A stretch of 64,000 nucleotides of DNA from Allobosea sp. (GTDB lineage Bacteria; Pseudomonadota; Alphaproteobacteria; Rhizobiales; Beijerinckiaceae): contig JAAEQB010000102.1 in assembly GCA_024231975.1 (NCBI GenBank), positions 34,936 to 98,935 on the forward strand. Reading direction: 5' to 3'. Shown one piece after another: positions 42,469-52,367 of the stretch. The notes under the pieces were generated by a model. That model saw only the letters and a list, made by a program, of their open reading frames with translations. It did not search any database and was not told the origin of the DNA. Numbering within the stretch: the stretch's first letter is position 1; every line of letters starts with the position of its first letter. The translations under genes were made by a program, and so were the position numbers.

Positions 42469-43803
42469 ATGACGCTGGTGAGCAAACCGCTCTGGTCCGA
42501 GGGCATGCTGATCCGCCCGCAGCATTTCCAGCAATATGACCGCTGGATCGAGCATGTGGTCGAAGGGCGCAGCACCGCGCTCGCCGCCTTCGCCTGGGGC
42601 CTGCGCAAGCTGGCGCTCGGGACCGAACTGCTACCGCTCGGCCGGATCGCGGTCCAATCAGTTGCTGCCGTGATGCCCGATGGGACCGTGATCGACACCG
42701 CCGGCGGCATCGCGATCGAGGCGCGGGCGGTTCCGCCGAACACCAAGAATACGCTGGTGAAGCTCGCCGTCGCGCTGCGCCCGCTCGATGGCGCCGAGAT
42801 CGGCGACGGCGGCCGCAGCCGGCGCTATGAGGCGGCCGAACAGGCGGTGCGCGACGTCACCGCGCCGGACCGCGCCTCGGTCAGCCTCAAGGTCGGGCGG
42901 CTCTGGGCGCGGCTGCTGCTCGAAGGCGAAGCCGAGGACGATCTCGTCACGCTGCCGATCGCGCGCATCCGCGAGGTCGATGCGACGGGCGCCGTGCTCC
43001 TCGACGAGAACTACATCCCGCCTTGCCTCGACTTCCAGGCTTCGCAGCGTCTGGTCCGCATCGTCAGCGAGATCCGCTCGCTCTTGCGCAGCCGGGCGGA
43101 GGCGCTGGCCGGCCAATCCGCCGCCGGTCCGGCTGTGGCGGAGAGCGGCGGGCTCGTCGATCTCGTCGTGCTCTCGATCGTCAACGGCCAGGAAGCGGTG
43201 TTCGACCATTTCGCGGCGACGCCGGGTCTGCATCCCGAGCAGATCTATCGCGCGGCGCTAGCGCTGGCGGGCCAGCTCTCGACCTTCTCGGTCTCGCGCC
43301 GGCGCAGCGCCGACTTCCCGGCCTACGATCATTTCGATCTCGACGCGTCCTTCGCAGCTGTGCTCGACCAGCTGCGTCAGCTCCTGGCGGTGGTGATCGA
43401 GCGCAACGCGATCGCGCTGCCGCTGCAGGATCGCGGCTACGGCATCCGCCTCTCGACGATCAGCGACCGCACCTTGTTCCAGGATGCGCGCTTCGTCCTG
43501 ATCGCGCTGGCGAGCGTGCCGACCGAGACGCTGCGCAGCCAGTTGCCGATCTCAATGAAGATCGGCTCGGTCGAGCAGATCCGCGATCTCGTCAATCTGC
43601 AATTGCCGGGCATTCCGCTGACGGCCCTGCCGGTGGCGCCGCGCGAGCTGCCCTTCCTGCAGGGCGGCGTCTATTTCGAGCTCGACCAGAGCGTCGAGCT
43701 CTGGCGCAACCTGACGCGCTCAGCCGCCTTCGCCCTGCATGTCAGCGGTGACTATCCGGATCTGCGTCTCGAATTCTGGGCAATCCGCGGGAAACGCGCG
43801 TGA
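42469..43803 (+). CDS. tssK: T6SS baseplate-membrane connector TssK (ImpJ)
   Basis: 444 residues, ATG 42469 with GAGG 8 bases upstream. Begins 'LVSKPLWSEGMLIRPQHFQQ', the classic TssK opening; further blocks are 'FDHFAATPGLHPEQIYRAAL' and 'DRTLFQDARFVLIALASVPT'. TssK trimers connect the baseplate to TssL/TssM. Its stop overlaps the tssL start. Confidence 0.97.
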   Translation: MTLVSKPLWSEGMLIRPQHFQQYDRWIEHVVEGRSTALAAFAWGLRKLALGTELLPLGRIAVQSVAAVMPDGTVIDTAGGIAIEARAVPPNTKNTLVKLAVALRPLDGAEIGDGGRSRRYEAAEQAVRDVTAPDRASVSLKVGRLWARLLLEGEAEDDLVTLPIARIREVDATGAVLLDENYIPPCLDFQASQRLVRIVSEIRSLLRSRAEALAGQSAAGPAVAESGGLVDLVVLSIVNGQEAVFDHFAATPGLHPEQIYRAALALAGQLSTFSVSRRRSADFPAYDHFDLDASFAAVLDQLRQLLAVVIERNAIALPLQDRGYGIRLSTISDRTLFQDARFVLIALASVPTETLRSQLPISMKIGSVEQIRDLVNLQLPGIPLTALPVAPRELPFLQGGVYFELDQSVELWRNLTRSAAFALHVSGDYPDLRLEFWAIRGKRA

Positions 43804-44813
43804 GCAGCGATCACAGCTTCGATCCACCGACCGTCGTCGGGCACAGGCCGGTCGGCCTGGCGCAGCCGCGGCCGGCCGGAGCGGTGCTCCACGACCCGCC
43901 GACGACGCCGTTCGCGCCACCACGCCAGCCGCTCGCGGCCCCGACCTTCGTTCCGCCACCGGCAACCCGGTCGACCGGATTCTCGCCGTCCGCTCCGGCG
44001 CCTTCGCTCACCCCGCGCTCCGAGCCTGCCAAGCCACAGCCTAGGCGCAGCGCCTCCGCGCCGACGCGCGAAGCTCCTCCCGCCGCCTTGCAGGCGAGCA
44101 CCGGTATCGCGGATGGCTCCGACGCGCTGGTCGCGGCCGCCAATCCGCTACTGGCATTGGTGGCGCAATTGCGCGACGCCGTCGATTTCGCCGATGTCGC
44201 GCAATTGCGCAGCGAGGTGGTCGAGCAGATCCACAAATTCGAAGAAGCCGCGGTCAGGAACGGCGCCGCCGCCGGCGACGTCCAGGCTGCGCGCTATGTG
44301 CTTTGCTCGCTGATCGACGAGACGGTGATGACGACGCCGTGGGGCAGCGCCAGCGACTGGAGTACCAGCTCGCTGCTCAACCGCTTCCACAACGAGACCT
44401 GGGGCGGCGAGAAGGTCTTCGCCATCCTCGACCGGGTCAAGACCGATCCGCGCAAGAACATCGCTTTGCTCAAGCTGATCGATTTCGTGCTGCTGCTCGG
44501 CTTCGAGGGCATGCACCGCGTGCTCGACAATGGCCGCGAGCGTCTCGCCGATCTGCGCGACGAGGTCGGCCAGCTCGTCGGCCGCAATCTGCCGCCGCCG
44601 CCTTCCGAGCTCTCGGCGCATTGGCAGGGCGTCGGTGCCGAGAAGGCGCTGCGGACCTTCTTCCCGCTCTGGATCGTCTTCGCCGCCGCCGGCTTCCTGC
44701 TGGTGACGATGTACAGCTTCCATCGCTATCGCCTCGCGGTCGAGGTCGCGCCGGTGGTCGAGCGCATCCAGGCGCTCGAGAACACGATCGCCGCCGGAGC
44801 GGTGCGGCCATGA
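43800..44813 (+). CDS. tssL: T6SS inner-membrane protein TssL (DotU/IcmH)
   Basis: 337 residues from GTG 43800. A ~110-residue Pro-rich N-terminal extension precedes the cytoplasmic DotU domain ('ANPLLALVAQLRDAVDFADV', 'ARYVLCSLIDETVMTTPWG', 'FHNETWGGEKVFAILDRVK', 'LLGFEGMHRVLDNGRERLAD') and a single membrane segment ('FPLWIVFAAAGFLLVTMYSF'). No OmpA-type domain follows; that function may be supplied in trans by the gene at 27659-28270. Overlaps tssM in ATGA. Confidence 0.96.
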   Translation: MSSDHSFDPPTVVGHRPVGLAQPRPAGAVLHDPPTTPFAPPRQPLAAPTFVPPPATRSTGFSPSAPAPSLTPRSEPAKPQPRRSASAPTREAPPAALQASTGIADGSDALVAAANPLLALVAQLRDAVDFADVAQLRSEVVEQIHKFEEAAVRNGAAAGDVQAARYVLCSLIDETVMTTPWGSASDWSTSSLLNRFHNETWGGEKVFAILDRVKTDPRKNIALLKLIDFVLLLGFEGMHRVLDNGRERLADLRDEVGQLVGRNLPPPPSELSAHWQGVGAEKALRTFFPLWIVFAAAGFLLVTMYSFHRYRLAVEVAPVVERIQALENTIAAGAVRP

Positions 44814-47800
44814 TCCGCTCCTATCTGCTCGGCTTCCTCTCGCCGCGTGGGCTGGTCACCGTCTTCGGCGTGGCCGCGCTTTGCGTGGTGATCTGGGCCG
44901 GCGGGCCATATCTCTCGCTCTTCGGCTGGGCGCCGCTGGTCTCGGCCGAGGCACGCACCAGCGCGATCGTCCTGCTGCTTGCTGGCCTGATCGGCGTCTC
45001 GCTATTGCGCCTGTATCTGGCGCGGCGTGCCAATGCTCGCATGATCAAGTCGCTGCTCGACACCGGCGGCCTCGCGGCCATGGCCGATTCCGGCGGCACA
45101 GACGAGATCGAGATCATCCGCGAACGCTTCGAAGGGGCGCTGACGACCCTCAAGGAGACGATCTTCGCCGGCCGCAAGGGCGATGCCTATCTGTTCGAGC
45201 TGCCCTGGTACGTCATCATCGGCCCGCCAGGCTCGGGCAAGACGACGATCCTGAAGAATTCCGGGCTCGATTTCCCGCTGGCGCGCACGCTCGGGACCGA
45301 TCCCGTCGCCGGCCTCGGCGGCACCCGCCATTGCGACTGGTGGTTCACCGACCAGGCGGTGCTGATCGACACCGCCGGCCGCTACACCACTCATGAATCG
45401 AACGCTGCGGTCGACGGCGCAGCCTGGCGCGGCTTCCTCGACCTGCTCAAGACCCATCGCGGCCGCCGGCCGCTCAACGGCGTCGTCCTGGCGATCAGCC
45501 TGTCCGACATCCTCTTGCAGAACGAGGTCGAGCGGAAGCGCCATGTCGCGGCGCTGCGCGCCCGCCTGCAGGAATTGGCCAAGACCTTCGGCGTCGAATT
45601 GCCGACCTATCTCCTGATCACCAAATGCGACCTGATCCCCGGCTTCTCCGAGTTCTTCGACGGGTTGAACGAGACCGGGCGGGCGCAGGTCTGGGGCATG
45701 ACCTTCCCGCCCGACGCCAACCTCGCGACGCGCCTGACCGAGCTACTCGACCAGAACCTGCGCGAGCTCGCCGATCGTCTCGACCAGGTCATGCGCGAGC
45801 GCGCTCATGCCGAGCGCGGTCTCAACCGGCGCGGGCGGATCTATCTCTTCCCCAAGGAGTTCGCCGGGCTGCGCAAGGACCTTGCGAGCTTCGTCCACGA
45901 GATTTTCAAGCAGAGCAAGTTCGAGACGCAGTCGCGCCTGCGCGGCGTCTACTTCACCAGCGGCACGCAGGAAGGCACGCCCATCGACCGTGTGCTCGCC
46001 GCCTTCGGGCGCAGCTTCGGCCTGACCAGCGCCCAGCGCGCGCCGTTCTCGGGGCAGGGCAAGGCCTTCTTCGTCAACCGCCTGCTGACCGACGTCATCT
46101 TCGAGGAGCAGGGGCTGGTCGGCGTCGACCGCAAGCTCGAACGCAGCCTCGTGCGGGCCCAGAACATCGGCTACGCCGTGGCGGCGGCGCTGGTGATCGG
46201 GCTCGGCGTGCTCTGGTGGGGCGCGGCGAGCCGCAGCCAGGCGAGGATCGCCGCGACCAATGACGCGCTCGCCCCGGTCGAGACGCGCCTGGCGGCCGTG
46301 CCGGTGCGCGCCACACCGGCGACGCTGCTTCCCGTACTCCAGGCCGCCGACGCGGTGCGCGATGCCAGCGGGCAGGGCGGCATCCTCGGCTGGCTCGACG
46401 GCTTCGGGCTGAGCGCCACGCCCTCGCTTGCGCCGGCGGCGGCGGAACTGCGCGAGCGCCTGATCGTCGGCCGGCTCTACCCGGCCTTCGCGGCGCGCCT
46501 GTCCGAGCGATTGACCGGCCTGTCGCAGATCGGCGCCGAGAACGAGGCGGTGCGCGAGCTGTTGCGCAGCTACCTCATGCTGAGCGACACCGAGCGCTTC
46601 GACCGCAGCGTGGTGCAGCGCGCCGCGCGCGAGGAGGCGCAGCTCGCGTTTCCGGTCGACCAGAGCCGGGCGGCCGAGCTCGGACGGCATTTCGACGAGC
46701 TTGTCGCGCTGCTGCCGCAGCCGCTGCCGACCGACCGGCGCATCATCGACTCGACGCGGGCGCGATTGATGCGGACGCCGCGCAGCGAGCAGGTCTATGC
46801 AAGGCTGCTGCGCGAGGCTTCGCAGAATCCGCGCCTGCGCTCGATCGACCTCTCGACCGCGATCGGCGCCGGCGTGCTCGATTTCGGGCTCGGCCGCAGC
46901 GGCAACAATGCGGTCTCGGTCATTCCTGCCGCCTTCACCCGCGAAGCCTTCTACGATTTCGTGCTACCGAGGCTGCCGATCCTGATCCGCGAGGAGCTCG
47001 GGATCGACTGGGTCACCGGTGGCGAAGCCGCGGGCTCGGGCGTGGTCCAGACCGGCACGCGCGAGGTGATGGACCGCTATGTCGCGGATTACATCCGCTC
47101 CTGGCAGGGTGCGCTCGCGGCGGCGCGGATGGTGCCCTTCGCCGAGACGCAGCAGGCGCTCTCGGCCGTGCAGGCGCTCGCCGCTGCCAACTCGCCGCTC
47201 GAACGGCTGATCGGCATCGTCCGCACCAATACCGAACTGCCCTTGCCCGGTGACACCCAGCCGGGAGCACTGGCCGGAGCGACCGCCGCTTTGCCCGGAC
47301 CGGCCGGCCCGGCGGCCGGCGGGCTCATTGCCGCGGCGGCGAGCAGCGCGGCGAATGCCGCCGCCACCGCCGCGCTCGGAGAGGGGCCCTGGCCCGGCGC
47401 GACGATCGGGGCGCCGTTCCGTCCGCTGGTCGAATTGGTCGCCCCCCAAGGCGGCGCGCAGGCACCGATGGGGCGCATCCGCGAACTGTTCAGCGGCGCC
47501 TATGGCGCGCTCAGCAATGTCTCGAATGCGCCCGATCCGCGCCAGGCGGCCTATCAGGCGGTGGCGCGGCGCGGCAATTCCGGCGCCGATGCGCTCGGCC
47601 AGCTCCGGGCGGATTCGGCGCTGCGGCCGGAGCCGGTGCGCGGCATCATGCGGGCGGTGGCGAGCCTCAGCGCCTCCTCGGTGGTCGGCGACTCGCTCGA
47701 TTACGTCAACCAGGCCTGGCGCCGGGACGTGCTGCCGCAATGCCAGGCGGCGCTCGACCAGCGCTATCCGCTCTTTGCCAGCGCAAAGGACGAGGTCTCG

Positions 47801-48403
47801 CTGCGCGATTTCAGCGACATGTTCCGCCCCGGCGGCCTGCTCGACGAGTTCTTCCAGAAGCATCTCGCGCCCTTCGTGACGGAGCAGCGCAACGGCTACG
47901 CCCCGATCACCGTCGACGGCTCGGTCTTGCCGCTGAAACGCGAGGCGCTGGCACAGTTCTATCGGGCGCGGGCGATCCGCAACGCCTTCTTCGCCGGATC
48001 GGGTTCGGCGCCCTCGCTGAAGTTCAGCCTGCGGCCGAGCTTCCTCGACCCGAAGCTGCTGCGCGCCACGCTGGCGCTCGACGGCAAGGACATCGTCTAC
48101 CGCCATGAGGCGCAGCGCGCCTACGATCTGGAATGGCCGACCAAGACCGATGCCAGCACGGTCGCGGTCACGCTCACCGACCTCAACGGCAAGGACACCC
48201 GTGTCGAGCGCACCGGCGCCTGGGCGCTGCTGCGCATGGTCGACGCCGCCTCGCTCGCGGCGCGCGGTGGCGCCGACCAGTTCAGCATCACCGTGACCGG
48301 CGACGAGAATGCCCGCGTCGTCTATCAGCTGCGCGCTGCGAGCGTGAACAACCCGTTCAATCTCGGCGCCCTGCGTGCCTTCCGCTGCCCGGATTCGCTG
48401 TGA
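44810..48403 (+). CDS. tssM: T6SS membrane-complex protein TssM (IcmF)
   Basis: 1197 residues from ATG 44810; an in-frame opening from 44303 runs through tssL and is not real. Two N-terminal membrane segments, a GTPase-like cytoplasmic domain with Walker A 'GPPGSGKTT' near residue 138 and 'LIDTAGRYTTHES', a third membrane segment near residue 455, then the large periplasmic domain that reaches TssJ. Typical blocks: 'YLLITKCDLIPGFSEFFD' and 'RGVYFTSGTQEGTPIDR'. The intact Walker A implies NTP binding, which not all TssM retain. Confidence 0.97.
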   Translation: MIRSYLLGFLSPRGLVTVFGVAALCVVIWAGGPYLSLFGWAPLVSAEARTSAIVLLLAGLIGVSLLRLYLARRANARMIKSLLDTGGLAAMADSGGTDEIEIIRERFEGALTTLKETIFAGRKGDAYLFELPWYVIIGPPGSGKTTILKNSGLDFPLARTLGTDPVAGLGGTRHCDWWFTDQAVLIDTAGRYTTHESNAAVDGAAWRGFLDLLKTHRGRRPLNGVVLAISLSDILLQNEVERKRHVAALRARLQELAKTFGVELPTYLLITKCDLIPGFSEFFDGLNETGRAQVWGMTFPPDANLATRLTELLDQNLRELADRLDQVMRERAHAERGLNRRGRIYLFPKEFAGLRKDLASFVHEIFKQSKFETQSRLRGVYFTSGTQEGTPIDRVLAAFGRSFGLTSAQRAPFSGQGKAFFVNRLLTDVIFEEQGLVGVDRKLERSLVRAQNIGYAVAAALVIGLGVLWWGAASRSQARIAATNDALAPVETRLAAVPVRATPATLLPVLQAADAVRDASGQGGILGWLDGFGLSATPSLAPAAAELRERLIVGRLYPAFAARLSERLTGLSQIGAENEAVRELLRSYLMLSDTERFDRSVVQRAAREEAQLAFPVDQSRAAELGRHFDELVALLPQPLPTDRRIIDSTRARLMRTPRSEQVYARLLREASQNPRLRSIDLSTAIGAGVLDFGLGRSGNNAVSVIPAAFTREAFYDFVLPRLPILIREELGIDWVTGGEAAGSGVVQTGTREVMDRYVADYIRSWQGALAAARMVPFAETQQALSAVQALAAANSPLERLIGIVRTNTELPLPGDTQPGALAGATAALPGPAGPAAGGLIAAAASSAANAAATAALGEGPWPGATIGAPFRPLVELVAPQGGAQAPMGRIRELFSGAYGALSNVSNAPDPRQAAYQAVARRGNSGADALGQLRADSALRPEPVRGIMRAVASLSASSVVGDSLDYVNQAWRRDVLPQCQAALDQRYPLFASAKDEVSLRDFSDMFRPGGLLDEFFQKHLAPFVTEQRNGYAPITVDGSVLPLKREALAQFYRARAIRNAFFAGSGSAPSLKFSLRPSFLDPKLLRATLALDGKDIVYRHEAQRAYDLEWPTKTDASTVAVTLTDLNGKDTRVERTGAWALLRMVDAASLAARGGADQFSITVTGDENARVVYQLRAASVNNPFNLGALRAFRCPDSL

Positions 48404-49092
48404 GCGAGGCACCGGCCTTCGGCCTGTTCGGCAAGGTGCCCTGGGCCGGTGATTTCGTGCAGCACGGACTGCCCGGCCGTTTCGTCACGCCATGGGAAGC
48501 CTGGCTGCTGGCGATGCTGACGGCGAGCCGCGAGGCGCTCGGCGCACGCTGGGACGACGCCTATCTGCTCAGCCCGCCCTGGCGCTTCCGGCTCGCGCCC
48601 GGCCTGATCGGGACGGGCGGCTGGATCGGGGTGTTCGCCAGTTCGGTCGATCGCGTCCGCCGCCACTATCCGCTGACCCTCGCGCTCGAGATTCCGGTCG
48701 AGGACGGCGCCGGCTTCGCCGCGAGCGAGGGCCTGCTCGACCTGTTCGAGGTCGTGGTGCTCGACCTGATCGCGGCCGAGCGCTCCCTGCCCGACGCGCT
48801 CGTGAGCCTGCGCCGCCGGATTGAGGCCCAGCGCGCCGCGGCCAGTCTCTGGTTCGGGCCGGGCAGCGGCCGGCTGATCGTCGACAGCGAAGCGGAGCGC
48901 CTGTCGCTCGGCGCAGCCGACAGCCCGGCACAGGACGGCGCCAGCCATTGGTGGCATGGCCGCTGGAACGCCCGGCCGGCGACGGCGCTGCGCTGTGCGG
49001 GCCTGCCCGACCCCGCCGCTTGTGCCGGCTTCTTCTCCGGCGATTGGCCGCGTCATGGCTGGCGCGCCGTGAGCGCACGGCAAGGCGCATGA
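48400..49092 (+). CDS. tagF: T6SS post-translational repressor TagF (ImpM)
   Basis: 230 residues from GTG 48400, overlapping the tssM stop as GTGA. Begins 'FGLFGKVPWAGDFVQHGLPG' and continues 'WEAWLLAMLTASREALGARW', both typical of TagF. TagF blocks T6SS assembly, in some species by binding the FHA protein. Stand-alone here rather than fused to PppA. Overlaps pppA in ATGA. Confidence 0.93.
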   Translation: MSEAPAFGLFGKVPWAGDFVQHGLPGRFVTPWEAWLLAMLTASREALGARWDDAYLLSPPWRFRLAPGLIGTGGWIGVFASSVDRVRRHYPLTLALEIPVEDGAGFAASEGLLDLFEVVVLDLIAAERSLPDALVSLRRRIEAQRAAASLWFGPGSGRLIVDSEAERLSLGAADSPAQDGASHWWHGRWNARPATALRCAGLPDPAACAGFFSGDWPRHGWRAVSARQGA

Positions 49093-49775
49093 GCCTCGCG
49101 GGAGAAGAATGGGAGGTCTCGGTCGCGACGCGGCAGGGCCCGCGCCATGACGTCAACCAGGACAGCTACGCCGCCTTGCCGGAGGCGGGTCTGTTCGCGG
49201 TCGCCGACGGCATGGGCGGCCATGCCGATGGCGAGCTCGCCAGCCAATCGATCACCCGCATGCTCGCCGCAGTCTCGGAGCCGCAGGCGGCGCTGACCAT
49301 GCGCGTCGCCCTCGCCGAGGAAGGCATCGCCGCGATCAACGATGCGCTGCGCGAGCATGCGGCCCACTCGGTCGAGGGCGACATCGTCGGCTCGACCGTT
49401 GTTGTGGCGTTGGTCGGCGAAGGCATGCTCGTCTGCCTCTGGGCCGGTGACAGCCGCATCTATCGCCGGCGTGACGACGTTTTCGCCCAGCTGACAGAGG
49501 ATCATGTGCTCGGGCACGGACCGGGTGCCGGCCATGTCCTGACCCGCGCGGTCGGCTCGGCGGCCTATCTGCCGATCGCGCGCTGCGTGATGCCGACGCT
49601 GCCCGGCGACACGCTGCTCCTGTGCAGCGACGGTCTCAACAAGGCGCTCGCCGATGCCGAGATCGGCGAATTGCTGGACGAGCCGCTGCCGGGCCTCGCC
49701 GAACGGCTCGTCGCACGCGCTGTCGCCAATGGTGGCCGCGACGACATCACCGCCGTGATCGCGAGGCGGCTGTGA
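49089..49775 (+). CDS. pppA: T6SS PP2C phosphatase PppA
   Basis: 228-residue PP2C-family Ser/Thr phosphatase that reverses PpkA phosphorylation of Fha. Metal-binding motifs are intact: 'RHDVNQDSYAALPEAGLFAV', 'ADGMGGHADGELAS', 'LWAGDSRIYR', 'LCSDGLNKAL' and 'GGRDDITAVI'. No membrane segment. Overlaps ppkA in GTGA. Confidence 0.94.
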   Translation: MSLAGEEWEVSVATRQGPRHDVNQDSYAALPEAGLFAVADGMGGHADGELASQSITRMLAAVSEPQAALTMRVALAEEGIAAINDALREHAAHSVEGDIVGSTVVVALVGEGMLVCLWAGDSRIYRRRDDVFAQLTEDHVLGHGPGAGHVLTRAVGSAAYLPIARCVMPTLPGDTLLLCSDGLNKALADAEIGELLDEPLPGLAERLVARAVANGGRDDITAVIARRL

Positions 49776-50815
49776 AGGTCCGGCGCAGACGGCGTCGGCG
49801 CGCTACCGAAGCGCGTGAGGTGCAAATCGCGACCTTGCCCGCAGCCTCGCCGCCGCGATCGGGCGAGCGGGCACTCCCGGCGCCGCTCGGTACATTGCTG
49901 CGCGGCCGCTTCGAGCTGATCGAGGTGGTTGGGCGCGGCGGCATGAGCACGGTCTATCGGGCCGTCGACCATGTCCGCCGGCGGGCGCGGGCACTCGATC
50001 CCGAGGTCGCGCTCAAGGTCACCGATATCGGCGACGGTTATCATGACGACGCCGCGACCCTGCTCCATCGCGAAGGCCGGCGGCTGCTCGCGATGCGCCA
50101 TCCCAATGTCGTCAAGGTCCATGACTTCGACCGCGAAGGACAACTGCACTACCTCGTCATGGAATTGCTGCGCGGCAAGACGTTGGCGCAGGTGATGCAG
50201 GAGCGCGAGGGCAGGGCGCTGGAGCGCCGGCTGGCGCTGCGCATCGTCACCGAGCTCGGCGCCGGGCTCGCCGCCGTGCACGCCGCGGACATGGTCCATG
50301 GCGACCTGAAGCCGGGCAATGTCTTCATCACCCAGGACGGCCATGTGAAGCTGATCGACTTCGGCACGGCCCAGCCGCTGCTGCCGCCTGATCACCGGCC
50401 ATCCGAGGACGAGACCGGCTTCTTCCTCAAGCGGCTGCGCGCGGTCACGCCAGCCTATGCCTCGCCCGCCGCGCTCGCCGGTCAGGCGCCGGACCCGCGT
50501 GACGACATCTTCTCCTTCGCCGTGCTGACCTATGTGATGGTCGCCGGCAAGCATCCCTTCGACGGCCGCTCGGCCGCAGCGGCGATGGCGGAAGGGCTCA
50601 TTCCGGCCTCGCCACCCGGCTTTCGTGGCGGCCGCTGGGTCGCGCTGCGGTGCGGCTTCGCCTGGGAGGCCGGGACACGGCCGGGCAGCGCCCTCGATTT
50701 CGCCGGGCGCATCCTGCGGCCGCGGCTTTCGGACCACCGCCGCGCCTTGCTCGGCCAGGCGCAAAGCCTGCTCCAACGCCTCAACCGTCGTAAACCTGTC
50801 AACGCCCCGCCCTAG
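49772..50815 (+). CDS. ppkA: T6SS Ser/Thr protein kinase PpkA
   Basis: 347 residues from GTG 49772. Kinase motifs: glycine loop 'VGRGGMSTVYRA', lysine in 'EVALKVTD', catalytic 'VHGDLKPGNVF' (a non-RD form, Gly before Asp), and 'LIDFGTAQ'. A very basic N-terminus ('VKVRRRRRRR') precedes the domain. Unlike longer PpkA proteins it has no membrane segment or periplasmic sensor region, so it may be triggered by a cytoplasmic partner. Completes the tagF-pppA-ppkA unit. Confidence 0.92.
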   Translation: MKVRRRRRRRATEAREVQIATLPAASPPRSGERALPAPLGTLLRGRFELIEVVGRGGMSTVYRAVDHVRRRARALDPEVALKVTDIGDGYHDDAATLLHREGRRLLAMRHPNVVKVHDFDREGQLHYLVMELLRGKTLAQVMQEREGRALERRLALRIVTELGAGLAAVHAADMVHGDLKPGNVFITQDGHVKLIDFGTAQPLLPPDHRPSEDETGFFLKRLRAVTPAYASPAALAGQAPDPRDDIFSFAVLTYVMVAGKHPFDGRSAAAAMAEGLIPASPPGFRGGRWVALRCGFAWEAGTRPGSALDFAGRILRPRLSDHRRALLGQAQSLLQRLNRRKPVNAPP

Positions 50816-50850
50816 CGTCACCTCGTTCCCCTTACCGGACGCGACGTGCC

Positions 50851-52347
50851 ATGCTCGACCGACCCGCCAGTCACGACACCACGATCGCGCTCAGCCTCGC
50901 CAGCGGCAGTATCAGGGACGGCCTGCATGTCGAGCGGGTCACCGGCCGCGAGGCGATCTCGGAGCCTTACGCCTACCGGGTGGCGTTCCGCTCGGACAAG
51001 GCGATCAGCCCCGAGGATGTCGTCGGCGAACGGGCCAGGCTGACGCTGAACACCGAAGCGGGCGAGCTCGCAGTGCACGGCGTCGTCATCGAGTTCGCTG
51101 CCGAGGATCCGCTCGGCGACCAGGGCCATCTCTATGCCGCGGTGATCGCGCCGCGCCTTCGGATGCTCGAGCTCAGCCGCCAGAATCAGGTCTACGGCTC
51201 GACCAGCAAGGTCTCGGTCAAGGACATCATCCAGAAGGAGCTCGAGGGCTCGCTGGCGGCCAATCATGGCCACATCACCATCGATCACGAGCTCAATCTC
51301 GCCGCAAGCTATCGCGAGCGCGAGTTCATCGTGCAGTACAACGAAACCGATCTCGCCTTCCTGTCGCGCTGGTGCGAGGGCAACGGCATCTTCTATTTCT
51401 TCAAGCAGGGCGATGACGGCGAGACCGCGGTGTTCGGAGACAGTAATGTCGCCTTCATCGAGGCGAAATCGCTGCCCTATCGCCATGGCCATGACGCGAT
51501 CACTACCTCCCAGGCGGCGGTGACCTCGTTCGGCTTCGTCGCCCGGCCGGTGACGAAATCGGTGGTGCTGCGCGAGTACAATCCGGAGAAGCCAGCACTG
51601 CTGTTGCGCGCCCGCGCCGAGGTCGAAGGCGGCAAGACCGGCACCATCATCGAATACGGCCAGCATTTCCTCGAACCCGACGAGGGCGACCAGCTCGCCA
51701 GGGTCCGGGCCGAGGAGATCGCCTGCCGGGCCAAGGTCTTCCGCGGCGTCAGCAATGCGCCGCAACTGCGGCCGGGCATGTTCTTCAGCCTGAGCGGGCA
51801 TCCCTCGCTCGACGATCGCTATCTCGTCATCTCGGTCGAGCACGAGGTCTCGACGCCGGCTCCGGTCGGCTACGGCACTGGCGAAGCAATCGCCGGCGCG
51901 CCCTATGGCAACCGCTTCGAGGCGATCCCGCTTTCCGTGCCGTTCCGGCCCGAGCGGCGCACGCCGCGGCCAATGGCGGCCGGGCTGTTCAATGCCTTCG
52001 TCGATGGCGAGGCCGACGGCACGCGCGCCGAGGTCGATACGCAGGGGCGCTACAAGGTGCGCCTGCGCTATGACGAGGGCGACAGCGCGGAGGGTAAGGC
52101 GAGCGAGTTCTTGCGCAAGGCCGAGCCCTATGCCGGTCCCTCCGACACCGGCATGCATTTCCCGCTGCTGAAGGGCACCGAGGTCATTCTCAGTTGCGTG
52201 AACGGGGATATCGACCGGCCGATCATCGTCGGCGCCGTGCCAAACCCGCTGACGCCGAATGTCGTCTCCAAACGCAACCGTACGCTCAACCGTTTCCGCT
52301 CGCCGTCGGGCACGCTGTTCGAGATGAACGACGGCTCGGCGAGCTGA
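50851..52347 (+). CDS. vgrG: T6SS spike protein VgrG (short form)
   Basis: 498 residues. The gp27-like part ('GLHVERVTGREAISEPYAYR', 'YNETDLAFLSRWCEGNGIFY', 'REYNPEKP') and the gp5 OB-fold ('TRAEVDTQGRYKVRLRYDEG', 'GTEVILSCVNGDIDRPIIVG', 'AVPNPLTPN') are complete. The protein ends right after the OB-fold ('SPSGTLFEMNDGSAS'), so the usual gp5-like beta-helix needle of ~100-200 residues is missing. No effector domain is present. The spike-like and DUF3540 proteins of the accessory operon have the reciprocal OB-plus-beta-repeat layout and could complete the tip. Confidence 0.94.
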   Translation: MLDRPASHDTTIALSLASGSIRDGLHVERVTGREAISEPYAYRVAFRSDKAISPEDVVGERARLTLNTEAGELAVHGVVIEFAAEDPLGDQGHLYAAVIAPRLRMLELSRQNQVYGSTSKVSVKDIIQKELEGSLAANHGHITIDHELNLAASYREREFIVQYNETDLAFLSRWCEGNGIFYFFKQGDDGETAVFGDSNVAFIEAKSLPYRHGHDAITTSQAAVTSFGFVARPVTKSVVLREYNPEKPALLLRARAEVEGGKTGTIIEYGQHFLEPDEGDQLARVRAEEIACRAKVFRGVSNAPQLRPGMFFSLSGHPSLDDRYLVISVEHEVSTPAPVGYGTGEAIAGAPYGNRFEAIPLSVPFRPERRTPRPMAAGLFNAFVDGEADGTRAEVDTQGRYKVRLRYDEGDSAEGKASEFLRKAEPYAGPSDTGMHFPLLKGTEVILSCVNGDIDRPIIVGAVPNPLTPNVVSKRNRTLNRFRSPSGTLFEMNDGSAS

Positions 52348-52367
52348 GCTCAGGGCCGTTTCCTGCG